Assembly (NCBI GenBank): GCA_903813345.2
Contig: CAIIXF020000005.1
Coordinates: 15,009,375-15,069,374 of the forward strand
DNA length: 60,000 nt
DNA from: Owenia fusiformis
Taxonomy: Eukaryota > Annelida > Polychaeta > Sabellida > Oweniidae
Reading direction: 5' to 3'
Of the stretch, positions 20,890-31,616 are shown one piece after another. The notes beneath the pieces were generated by a model, which worked only from the letters and a program-made list of their open reading frames with translations, was not told where the DNA came from and did no database searches. The position numbers and the translations under genes are program-made. Numbering within the stretch: position 1 is the stretch's first letter; every line of letters begins with the position of its first letter.

Positions 20890-22642
20890 AGATCACCGGG
20901 TACACGATTCAGAGGTAAGCAAGGAAGGCGATCAATCTTCGTCTCGTGATGATTTACCGTATAATCGTAACCAGGGAAGTTTCACCTTTGAAATTGAAAA
21001 TTACTATTAGATGTACTTTGTAGATGTTATTTATGAAACTATTTAGTGTATGTATCAATCAAATGGCTCATTTTGGACATATAAAAAGTATTTGTCTTTT
21101 GTTTACCCGGGAATCGTATTCCCACACATAAATAGTGTACATTATGTAGTACATATTGAATAGCCTGGTATAGTAACACCGTGTTTATATAATATTGAAG
21201 GGCATGCTGATTGTACACACGAGTACATGCATGCGAGAAGGCCTAATTTTATATAGCTTGCATACCTAAATAAAAAATAAACCCTTCTAATCCCCTTATG
21301 TAAATACGGCGGTATACGTAGCCCGATTTATCGGAATCTTTAAGACTCAAAGAATACGGTATATGTTCATGAAGAAGTATGGTTTACCCTATCATTTGGT
21401 ACCACTGTAATGTATGGAGCATGCGCAGGCAAATAAAAAAGCTATCAAATTATTTTAATAAAATCTGTCCTCGCTAATTCCGATGAAAGGGGACACAAAG
21501 TCCCCATTTTGTGTGTAAAATGACGTCAAAACGGTCTATGCACATTTAGTCCAGACTCTGGTATCATTCATTTTAAAAGGTGAAAAACTAAAATAGAGTC
21601 TCTAATTTTTTAATACATTATAATCACCTGATGCGCAGCTGAGAAAAATATTTTTTAGGACTCAAAATATTAAAATACTCACACTCGCATAGATCGAAAA
21701 TGCCCAATTGATTTTAACGGGGATTTTTATCACGGAGGCTTCACTTGGACATTTTTCAATATTTTATAGAATTTACGAGGTTTATATGGCCACCAGGTCA
21801 TCAAATATACTTTTTTGTAGAACAAACATTTTCTTTATTGTTGACAATAAGAATTTGAAATGATTCATTGCAATTTAAAAGACTTAGATGGCTTAGAACA
21901 TATCTACCGTGGTAAAAAATAACGTAATTTTGACGAGGCTTCACTCCTAATATTCGTACAAAATCCATCGTGGCTGATACGTTTACATCTGAATCACTGA
22001 TAAGTATAGTTTCAGTATGTTCGTGAAACTTTTCCGGATCTAACAATATAACAACTGTATGACAAACTGCTATATAACTCACAAAATCTACATTTAAGTA
22101 CCATACGCAGGCTGAATAAGGCAGAGTTGAACACGAGTCACTCACAATTACGATTGCGACAATAGCTATTGTGACGTCATACGCTGTTCGTTATTTGTAA
22201 ATATTTATGCATAGAATTGATGATCCATGAAAAAGGGTATTATCCTGAAAATATCATTAACATTGATGGAACAGTTAAAAAGATATATACTTTTACATTC
22301 TACATGGCCATTTCGTTTCGTTCCTCGTTGAAACGTTGAACACGCCTTTTAGGGTGTTTTTATTCAATTGACCTTTTGCGATCAGAATTCAGGAATTTTG
22401 TTTATGGATACTGTTGTCATGTATTTCGTCTTATTGGTGTGACGTCATATAGAAATGATATTAGACATGATGGAATCACGAAATGGCGGACACTTGGCAG
22501 TTTTGAGCTAAAAATATTGTCGTTTCTTTTATGAAAACCATGAGTCGGATATTTACCAGTTAAGCCACATTGACTAGATCATGATTATTTCTATATATGT
22601 GCGAAGTTTGGGTGAAATTCATACTAAACATCGATGCCTATT

Positions 22643-22677
22643 AGCGCCCCCCGTTTTTGTCAAAATCGGGGGGCGCT
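22643..22677. repeat. 35 bp GC-rich near-perfect palindrome
   Basis: AGCGCCCCCCG at 22643-22653 is exactly complementary to CGGGGGGCGCT at 22667-22677. The 13 bases between also pair (TTTTG with CAAAA), apart from one mismatch and a tiny loop. The C6/G6 runs are striking in AT-rich surroundings. Confidence 0.8.
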
Positions 22678-23034
22678 TAACCGCTATCTAAATCATGTCA
22701 GTAAGATCTTAGACTTGGTATGTGCTTAGCATGAATGTTGATCTAGTCAAATAGAGCGCTTTCATGAAAAATGAATCAATAAAGCACGAAATATAGAAGA
22801 TAATCTCTCAAAATCAAACATCTAGAGCTAGGTGACCTAATTGTGACGTCACTACAAGATAGAATCCATTCGGTGATCGCAAATCATCAATTGAGAGCTA
22901 TTTCGAAGGGCTGTGAATTGAATAACCATAGAGGATATTTCATAAAATTCAGTTCGAATAATTACCTTATACAATAGCAAGAAGGGTATATAAAAATTAT
23001 TATAAATTATGTCGAAATACATGTTAAACGAAGT

Positions 23035-25725
23035 AGGCCATCAGCTTCACCCCAAAATTTAGGTTATCGGTACCAAGTTAGGGGAATAAGCCTCTAGAGT
23101 AAGAAATTATATGATAGCATTGCAGGAGTGGCAGCTAAATGGGTGTTATCACCCATTTTTCAAAATGGCCGCCGGTGCACTTACTACCAAATAAAAGAAG
23201 TTATATCTAAGCATACTGAGAGACAAAAACAGTGATTTTGAGGTCTATCTAAGGGTTTTAGGGGTCAAGGATTTCATTTAAGTCAAAATCTAAGTCATTA
23301 AAAAATTGGAAATCCAAGATGGCCGCCAAAATGGATGTCAAAACAAATATGTCACTATTGATATAAGTTCAAAAAGCTCAAAGAACGGTTAAAAAGTGAC
23401 TTTGGAGACCATGAAAAGGTTTTAGAGGCTAGGGATTTTATTTGTCTCTAAATCTAAGTAATCAAAGAACTACTTTACATAGAAATTCAAAATGGCCACC
23501 AAAATGGATGTCAAAATGAATACGTAACTTTTTATGTAAACTCAAAAAACTGTTGCTTTTTGCAAACCATGGTGAGGTTTTAGAGGTTAAGGATTCTATT
23601 CATGTGTAAATTGAAGTGATTAAAGAATAACTTTATATAGAAATCTAAAATGGCTGCCAAAATGGCTGCAAAAATGAATTTATAAGCACATAGACAAATT
23701 AGAATAGTTATTTTAAAGATATCTGAGACTGGGTTTCAGGAGAAAATGGTTTCAATTTACTAAGCCTTTACTTAAGTTATCCTAACCTTTCCTCATATTA
23801 AAATCCAAAATGGTCACCAAACTGGCTGCCAAAATAAATTACCACATTCACATGGAGCATGACTCAACCATCTAACCTATTTCCTTTAATGCCATTTTGA
23901 AGTTCACAGGCTGCAGACCTAGTTCTCTCAACATGATGTTCCGAGAAGAACAGAAGAGATTGGAAGCCTCTAAAGCCTACATGCTCTGGAAAGTGTCTCA
24001 CCTTCCACTCTTTACACCTTACTTTGTCAATGAGGTCTTCATACTCGGCACTCTTCAGTCCAATTGTGTCCTCTGTGTAATTGTAGACTTGGATTGAGTT
24101 TGTCCTTTCTTTACAGACCTACGGCCCTCGGGGAGATATATTATATTGGCCTCGGGATAATCCCAATATCCTGAACCTCATAAGGATAATCTCTATGTAC
24201 CAACTCCCTACATTGCTAAGGTCAATAGCTTTCATCCAGTTTTCTAGTTCTCATAGATGCTGTTGTTGGGACCCATCAAAGTATTTTGTCAAAATATATT
24301 CAATTGTCTCATCATGGATAGTATGAAAAATTGCACATTAGCTTCATTTGTTACCCTGCTCGCAGAGTCTAGCTAAACTAGAGATGAAGCTCTCTTTTCT
24401 GAAGCGGAGTCGAATGAATGCAAAGGATATTCCTTTGTATACCACTCAGTTGAAAAGATTCCTGGGATTGCACTACATACATCTCATCTTCTCCAAGAAG
24501 CTTAAAAACCGTTATGCTCCAGGGAATGACTAGGTCATAACATTAATGATGTCCATAAAGGCTCGGCAAGAAGGATGTCTTGTATCATTATTCCCTTTGA
24601 GACCTCCATATTAGGACTCTGCTGCTTTCATAAACCAGTTCATTATTTTGATGAAGAGAGTACAGTTGAGATGGTACATCACATCAGGGCCATCTTTGAT
24701 ATCAAAATGAATATGTTCCAAAATTAATTATTCATTTTGGCAGCCATTTTGGTTGCCATCCTGAATATCCAAATAAAAGAATTATTTGATGACTTAAAGT
24801 TCTCAACCATTGAAACCTAGCCATTGACTTAAAATTCTCGACCATTGAAACCTAGACATGGTCTCTAAAATCACTTTGTAATTGTTCATTCAGCTTATAT
24901 TAATGGTAACTTATTCATTTTGGCAGCCATCTTGGATTTCCACATCAAGTTATTCTTTGAAAACTAAGACAATAAAATCATTGATCCCCAAAACCCTTCC
25001 ATGATCTACAAAACTACATTTTAGCTATTCTTACATTAATAGTTACATGTTCGTTTTGGCACCCATATTGGCGGCCATTTTGGTTTTGTATGAAAAGTAA
25101 TTATTTGATTACTAAGACTAAAATGAAGCATAAGTGAAATCATTAACCTCTAAACCCTTTCATGATCTATAAAATTACTTTTTATCTGTTCTTTGAGCAT
25201 GTATCAATACATGTACATGTAGTTACATATTCCTTTTGGCACCTATTTTATCGGCCATCTTGGATTTACATATAAGGTAATCCTTTGATGACATAGATTT
25301 AGACATGAATAAAATCCTTAGACTTGAAAACCTCTTCTAAAACTCTTCAAAGACATTTTAGCTCGTATCATTAGTTACATATTTATTTTTGAACCAAAAT
25401 TGGTGGCCATCTTGGATTTTCATATGAATTTATGTTTTGATGACTTGGATTTAGGCATAAATCGAATTAGTGACCCCTAAAACCCAGAATTAGACCCTAA
25501 AATTACTGATTTTGCCTCTCAGTATGCTTAGATATAACTTCTTTCATTTGGTAGCAAGCGCACCGGCGGCCATTTTGAAAAATGGGTGATAACACCCATT
25601 AAGCTGCCACTTCTGCAATGCTATCACATATTTTCTTACTCTAGGGGTGTTCACCTTCCCAAAAATCACCATGCCCATTATTCCCCTGATTTGGTACCGA
25701 CCAACCCCCCAGGCTGATCGCCTAA
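23035..25725. repeat. 2.7 kb inverted repeat built from about 160 bp units
   Basis: The outer parts are complementary: GAGTAAGAAATTATATGATA near 23097 against its complement near 25620-25645, and ATGGGTGTTATCACCCATTT near 23140 against its complement near 25585. Each arm contains 4-5 diverged units marked by AAATCCAAAATGGCCGCC-type words. These lie near 23310, 23482, 23641 and 23802 on the left, and occur inverted near 24730, 24925, 25070, 25252, 25390 and 25565. The centre (23850-24700) has only short open frames with no recognisable domain. Part of the centre (24383-24433) resembles 48116-48165 in an exchanger intron. Confidence 0.75.
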
Positions 25726-25797
25726 AGACCGAGATCTTTATAGACGTCTTAATTATATTGGCGATTTCAAATGTGTACCAATAGCGTACTTATAGTA

Positions 25798-26716
25798 ATC
25801 AGTATTATATAGTAAATCAGTCAGTATTGTTAAAATGTTTAGTATATATTGTTTTATTTTAATCTATTTTCATCATGTCATTGGGAGTCCTTAGATAAAT
25901 GTCATCGTCCAGTTATTTGTCCACAAATGCGATGAATGCTTGCCTTTAGTCCAAGTTCAATCCTCCGAATACAGGTCTCAATTATCTTGAACGTCTTTCT
26001 TCCAAGAAACTTGAATAATTTTAATTCGTAAAATATTAGCCGTGAAATTTACTCAATGTTGACAATATTTTCGTCCATTGCTGTGTGATAAAAGGACCCT
26101 TACATTTCGGGTTCTGAAAGATCATAATTGAAATGAACATTCTCACAAAAATGGTTCAAGATGAAGCCGAAATCTTTGTAAAAGCCGAAATCTTTTTAGA
26201 AGAATCACTTACTTGAGAATGAAGCAAGACAAATGATGAGAAATCACAAATCCACGAAAATAATAGCCTCGAAATTTCAGAATCGCAAAACGCGAAATAT
26301 AATAGCATCAAATATAAGTTTGGTTACAGTATAGATGTTATAAAAGAGAAGCTTGCTTTGCCCACTTCCAGAATTTACTGACGATAATGCACGAAAATGA
26401 AGGTTCACTTATAAGAAGTCTGAAAATGTGTCGAGATAGGATTCCATATTTTCACAATCCTGCAGCTGATAGCTCTCACTCCCGGTGATCGTACAAAATG
26501 GATGGAGGGGGAGGGGAGTAGGCGATTTCCGAAGAAAACTCAACACATTTGGAAGATTTCTTTTTTCAAGAGAAAATTTACAACAATTGCCAAATGAATA
26601 GTTGCAGTGCATGGCAAAATATGTAAGGTCTTCTAGTATTTTTTTTAACTGATACCCTTCTAAGATATGAGAACTATTAAAAAGGCGAATCATCACCATC
26701 GTGCAAAAGTCAATGT
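25798..26716. other. Intergenic sequence
   Basis: No gene recognised. A 96-codon minus-strand open frame at 26409-26699 shows no domain or signal and is not called. Confidence 0.5.
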
Positions 26717-27570
26717 TTTCTCGACAGAAAAGATTTTAGGATAGAAAATCCAGCCAGAATGGCAGAATGGCTGCTTTAACATTTACCAAGAACGCCCGGC
26801 CAAAGACCAATCATATCTTCAGATGAATTCCTACAGGATATTGTAGAAAAATTGACATAGACAAGCCTCGACAGACAAAACCTTCGGATGGAAACTCCAA
26901 AGTGGCCACCTTACATTGTGGGATCCACAGCCTTTACTATCCTTTTGGAATAGTTCTCTCAAAAGCGTTAGGTAAAGAGGGACTCTGATAAATCAGAATG
27001 GCCACCTTAACATTTACCCAATCAGTTGTAAGCTTTCATACGTAGAAACAACCTTAATAATTTCAGATCAATCCTTGAAACAGTTTGGCTGGAAACCTGT
27101 AGAGAAGCCTCGACAGACAAGATGTAAGACGGAAAATCCAAAATGGCCGCATTTACATCTACCCATGGCCAGAAAGCCGAAAAACTAATCATAAAACTTT
27201 CATACGTAGATCCCTGAAAATTTCAGATGAATCCCCAAAACGGTTTTGCTGGAAATGTGTAGACAAGAATCGACAGACAAGATTTTAGGACAGAAAATCC
27301 AAAATGACCGCCTTAACATTTACCCAGAACGGCCAAAATCTAATCAGTTCTAACTTTCATAAGTCAAAACATCCCTGAAAATTTCAGATGGATCCTTAAA
27401 ACGGTTTGGCTAAAATCCTGCAGACAAACCTCGACAGACAAGGTTTTCGGACGATAAAATCCAGAACGCCCAAAAACTAATCACTTCTAAATTTCCATAC
27501 GTAGAAACATTCCTGAACATTTTAGATGAATCCCTCGAACGGTTTGGCTGGAAATGTAGACAAGGTTAAT
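26717..27570. repeat. Tandem repeat, unit about 161 bp, about 5 copies
   Basis: The words CTCGACAGACAAGATTTTAG and GAAAATCCAAAATGGCCGC-like recur near 26717, 26868, 27107, 27268 and 27429. The last three are exactly 161 bp apart. CTGAAAATTTCAGATGAATC and AACGGTTTGGCTGG are also shared. The CCAAAATGGCCGC word and the spacing recall the 23-25.7 kb repeat, although the remaining sequence differs. Confidence 0.75.
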
Positions 27571-28259
27571 CGAGATGCCCACCCACCCGCTGTCGATCAG
27601 TTGTGTCGATACGGCCATTCCTCTTGCAGTTAATTTATGCGTTCTTAGCCGTAGAAATTAGCACTGATTTACGCCATTAAATATTCAAATTCAGTCAAAG
27701 TGATATCATATTTGAAATTTACAGTTAAAAATACATCTTGAAATATGGTTTCGAAAATTGTTTATCAACTTTGAAATTCTATTTTTTTGAAAATGGGATT
27801 TCTAGTTCGGGGAAATTCCCCATAGAGACCATGTTATAAAATCACAAAAAGGTAAATATTTTTTCTTGTATTGGACAGATAACATTTTCTTTTACTGGAT
27901 ATATTTTAATTTTTACAACAATTTGATACAAAAGGGTGATATAAAAATTGAACCGTTAAAACAGATGAATATTAAGTTAAAGGGAACTTTCTCATATACC
28001 CACCATGCTATCAGACACGAACGAGCCACCTGGTGGTGAAACTGGTAACTACCTACTCGCATCTGAGTCATTAGAATACAAAAAACGTCGATAATATTCT
28101 TCAACAAATCGATAAAGGTGAGGGAAGTGTAATTTTTACAAAATATTTTGACTTTGATTTTTATATTCTACCATAACGTTTAAGTATCCACATCATTGAT
28201 AATGTAAACAAAAAACTGTTCATCATGAAGATTTACTGATGATGACGATTTGTTGAAAT
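27571..28259. other. Intergenic sequence
   Basis: Low-complexity AT-rich DNA; no gene or structured repeat recognised. Confidence 0.5.
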
Positions 28260-28421
28260 ATAGGGAATCTGGTATCTCTGGAAGTGGAGCACCTCTGTTA
28301 GTGGAACACTTTTTAGAGTCCCAAGAACAACTGATTTAATGTTAAATAGATAAACCTCTATAAGTAGAACACCTTCCAAATGGAACACGTTTTAGAGCTA
28401 CCAAAGACAGGTTTTACTGTA
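28260..28421. mobile_element. Fragment of a pogo/Tigger-like MITE
   Basis: The right end reads GACAGGTTTTACTG followed by TA, with repeated GGAACAC words inside (about 28300, 28366, 28384). This composition matches the complete MITE at 53382-53568. The left terminal repeat is not recognisable, so it is probably truncated. Confidence 0.45.
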
Positions 28422-29792
28422 CTACTCTTTATGGCCAGATATTTAGGAAAGCACTCCGATGCCCATCAGATCACGTCTTTCTGCAAGCACCGTAAGCGTA
28501 AGAGTCTAAATCGAAAGGTAGACGAAGTTCTCTGGTACACAACAATAAGCAATACTGTCTGTAGATGAGATGGAGACATGCCTCGAGGAGGTGCATCTTA
28601 TAGAAAAAAGGAAACTGAGAGAAGGCAATGAAGATACTCTCAGACAGTCCATGATCAATTTAGCAGTTTCAATAATTGATTCGATTTTCGTCTATTCAAT
28701 CTTGATTTCGCAAATTCAATCTTGAATATATTGAATATATTGAAATTCAATCTTGTTCATCCTTTAATCAATATTTGAATAAATACCATGCAATAATGAA
28801 ACCAACTATCACATGATTTTTATCAAATGTGTACCTATTTATTTCATTTCAATTCTGCAGTATATCAAAAGCAAAATATCAAATTCTAGACTTTAATTTT
28901 ACTAAGGAACTTGAATTCAAAAGTATCGAACTTGATTTCAAAATGATCAAACTTGAATGTAAATTTATCAAATCAAGTTAGATCAAAATCAAGTTACTTT
29001 TCTACAAGTAAAAACGCTTCAAATACTATTATGCTAATTTCTGGCGTGATGACAAAAATTATAGGCTGTTATTTTACATAAAGCATGCTTACATCGATTA
29101 AAACATCACATCGACTAGTCTTGCTTATGGACTATTCCACCCTCATTTCTTGAAAAACAAATGTTCAATATTTGAAAAATCCAAAAACTGAGTAAGTAAC
29201 TGCCATTGCATTCTTCCATCAATGTATTGAATATACATTTGAGCATCCGCCTGGACTGCTTGTTGTAACAATCTAAAAAGACATTTTTTATGAACAGTTC
29301 CGATCAAAAACAGACCTAGTACCCTTTTTGACTAAATGATAATGGGATGGTAATGTAATTAGGAAAGGCGGAGATGTTATAACCCGAGGCAAAAAACACA
29401 GGCGCAACGCACTTCACTAAAACAATTTGAATCTGATTTAATTAATTTATAATTCATTAACCCTTTGGGTAATTTTATTAACCAGAAAGGTAAAGCTAAT
29501 AATGATGTAATTGCCAAATGCAGTAAAGGTGTATCCTGTCATATCCTGTCGAGAAATACTAATGTAAAAGGTAGGAATACTTTAGCCCTCTTAACAAAGG
29601 ATCTCCGGGGATACCACTTGGAAGGTACATTGTACTTTAGTCATACCTTGGATTGAATAATCAAATACACCTAAATAAGGATAAAATATCGGATACGATT
29701 TCATGAGATAAATACAATACTTGTTATCAACCGAAAACATTGAAAATACGTTAGGATATTACACGTAAGTTCGAACATGTCATCATGGTTAA
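28422..29792. other. Intergenic sequence
   Basis: Contains a run of TTCAATCTTGAATATATTGA-like simple sequence at about 28670-28990. No gene is seen. A TTAA at 29789-29792 marks the next element. Confidence 0.5.
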
Positions 29793-30605
29793 AGTCCCCG
29801 TCTAAAGTTTGAAAATATTTTTTTATCATTCATTTACTATTTGTCAGGACTTAAAAAGTGATTTTAGAGATTTTTGAACAAAAAAAAAATTTTGAAAAAA
29901 AAGTTGTGAGCATTTCATTTCTCAAATATTCAAATTTCCCGCCATTTTTCAAAAAAAGTTGAAATTTCTTAATCATCAAATATTTATTAATGCATCTTTT
30001 TAACACCAATGCAAAGGTTGAACAAAGGACACACTATTTCAATAATAAAATGCCATATTTAATGGGCCACTTCAATGTTTTAACATATCAAATATATTTC
30101 AAAACATTAGTGATGTCACTAAGGTACCAAAAACTTTTTGAAAAAAATTGAAATTTTTTTTTCGATGTCAATCTTTTCTAAATGTGTTAGACTTTCATAA
30201 AAACAAATGTTGATTGTCTTACCAGGTTAAAAGGAAGAACAAATTATGTTTTAGATATCATTGTACCATTGGTTTCTATGAGAACTAAAATTTTGAAATG
30301 CATTTTTCTCAGAACCATTTTCATGCACTGATAAGTTCATTTCTCGCTTATTTATGAACCGATTTTCTTAATTTTTTCGGCAAAAAACATGGGAGGATGA
30401 ATGCTATGCATTGGTATTGTGGTTAATTAGAAGATATGAGTGACCTCTAAAAGTTGGTTTTAAATAAATTCACAAATTTTGGAACAAAAAGTCTATCAAA
30501 AACCACTTTTTGAAATTTTAAAAAAAAGTTTCACATATCACACTTTGATAACATTGGGTAAGACTACAATATAAGCAAAAGTGGTTTAAACTTTAGATGG
30601 GGCCT
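29793..30605. mobile_element. TTAA-flanked MITE, 813 bp (piggyBac/Kolobok type)
   Basis: The left end is AGTCCCCGTCTAAAGTTT and the right end is the complement of AGGCCCCATCTAAAGTTT. Each abuts TTAA (29789-29792 and 30606-30609). TTAA target duplications are characteristic of the piggyBac and Kolobok superfamilies. The interior is AT-rich and has no coding capacity. Confidence 0.7.
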
Positions 30606-30609
30606 TTAA

Positions 30610-31616
30610 TCAAAGGGCAATGGGGCGCGCACAATATTTGATATAGTATGTCACATTTTGTTCATGTTTTTCAGATCAGAGGTGCTTGTATTGATGATGC
30701 GTAAATAAAATCATATCCCGGAGAAATATAAAGGTATTTACAAAATGTTTACATATTTATTACTTATTGTTAGGATTTTACTAAGTTTAGATCAGCAAAT
30801 TATTTCAAGTTCCATTTTTATAAACATAACTCCTAAAGTTGTCAACTCAGTTCAACATTTGGGTTTGGATGACCTAGTTTCGGCATTTATCGAGCTGTCA
30901 CATTTAGAAATTAAACAAGATATAACATATTTTGATGATTTTTTTAAAAATCACTTGGAATGGATATGATATCTGTACGAGCAAGCGTAACGGTATCGGA
31001 ATAGAGGATATCCTATGATTTATAGGGATAAAATTTTATCCATGAGTGGATATCGGCCATCTCCACGAGTTAGTGCTTGGGTAATATCTAGATGGATATA
31101 AGATAGAGTGGATACAAATGATAGCCCAAGAAAGTCATAGGATATCAGATTCATCTAAGGATTTCAAAATATTGCTTCGAGTATTCTAAAATTAGCACAC
31201 ACATAAATCAAATAAAACTACTTATAAGCATTCAAAACTCAAATATCCACTCAAACACATGGTATGTAAAATAGTTGCACGGCAACATGGAAAACAAATC
31301 ATTTTAATGGTCGGAACTGTATTCTGAGGGTCAGGCAGGAAAGGCTACTATTTATCACCATTCTAGGCGCTAAACTCAAAACTAGTGAAAAAATAGTTAG
31401 TATCCTAGGATACGATTGAATTTTAAGCTTATGAAAAATAAAACAAAAAACTTTTGATAGCGTTAATAGCAAATTATTAAGTCGTCAAACCTTCAAAAAC
31501 AAAGGAATTCTGACGTAGCTGCACATTTATAGGTAAACAGTTCATGGTTTAGAAGTAAGTGAAGATTAAAAATACCTCTAGTAAACATTTTGTATTTCAT
31601 TTTGCAGACACAAAAG
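30610..31616. other. Sequence upstream of gene B
   Basis: Contains a weak palindrome (GAGGATATCCTATGA near 31003 against TCATAGGATATC near 31135). An acceptor-like TTTCATTTTGCAG just before the start ATG suggests a 5' UTR intron. No promoter is identified. Confidence 0.4.

Larger units (their letters stand above)
20276..25797. mobile_element. Putative DNA transposon, 5.5 kb, with 26 bp terminal inverted repeats
   Basis: TACTATAAGTACGCTATTGG is the start of a 26 bp terminus at 20276-20301. It reappears inverted at 25772-25797 with one mismatch. ATCA lies just outside both ends (a 4 bp duplication), or TA if the repeat starts two bases in, which would be mariner-like. No transposase is readable. 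The span includes a promoter-like stretch near 20.85 kb, a GC-rich hairpin at 22.65 kb and a 2.7 kb inverted repeat near its right end. A minus-strand open frame at 21801-22145 lacks an upstream ATG. Confidence 0.5.

Noticed and set aside
20881-20915. First exon of gene B starting at the 20.88 kb TATA box and ending at GTAAGC
   Set aside because: The donor would be only a few bases after the expected start, and a 10.7 kb intron through transposons would be required; recorded only as a question.
21801-22145. Minus-strand ORF of 114 codons as a gene
   Set aside because: No ATG at its start (it begins with GTG after an upstream stop), no recognisable domain; lies inside a transposon-like span.
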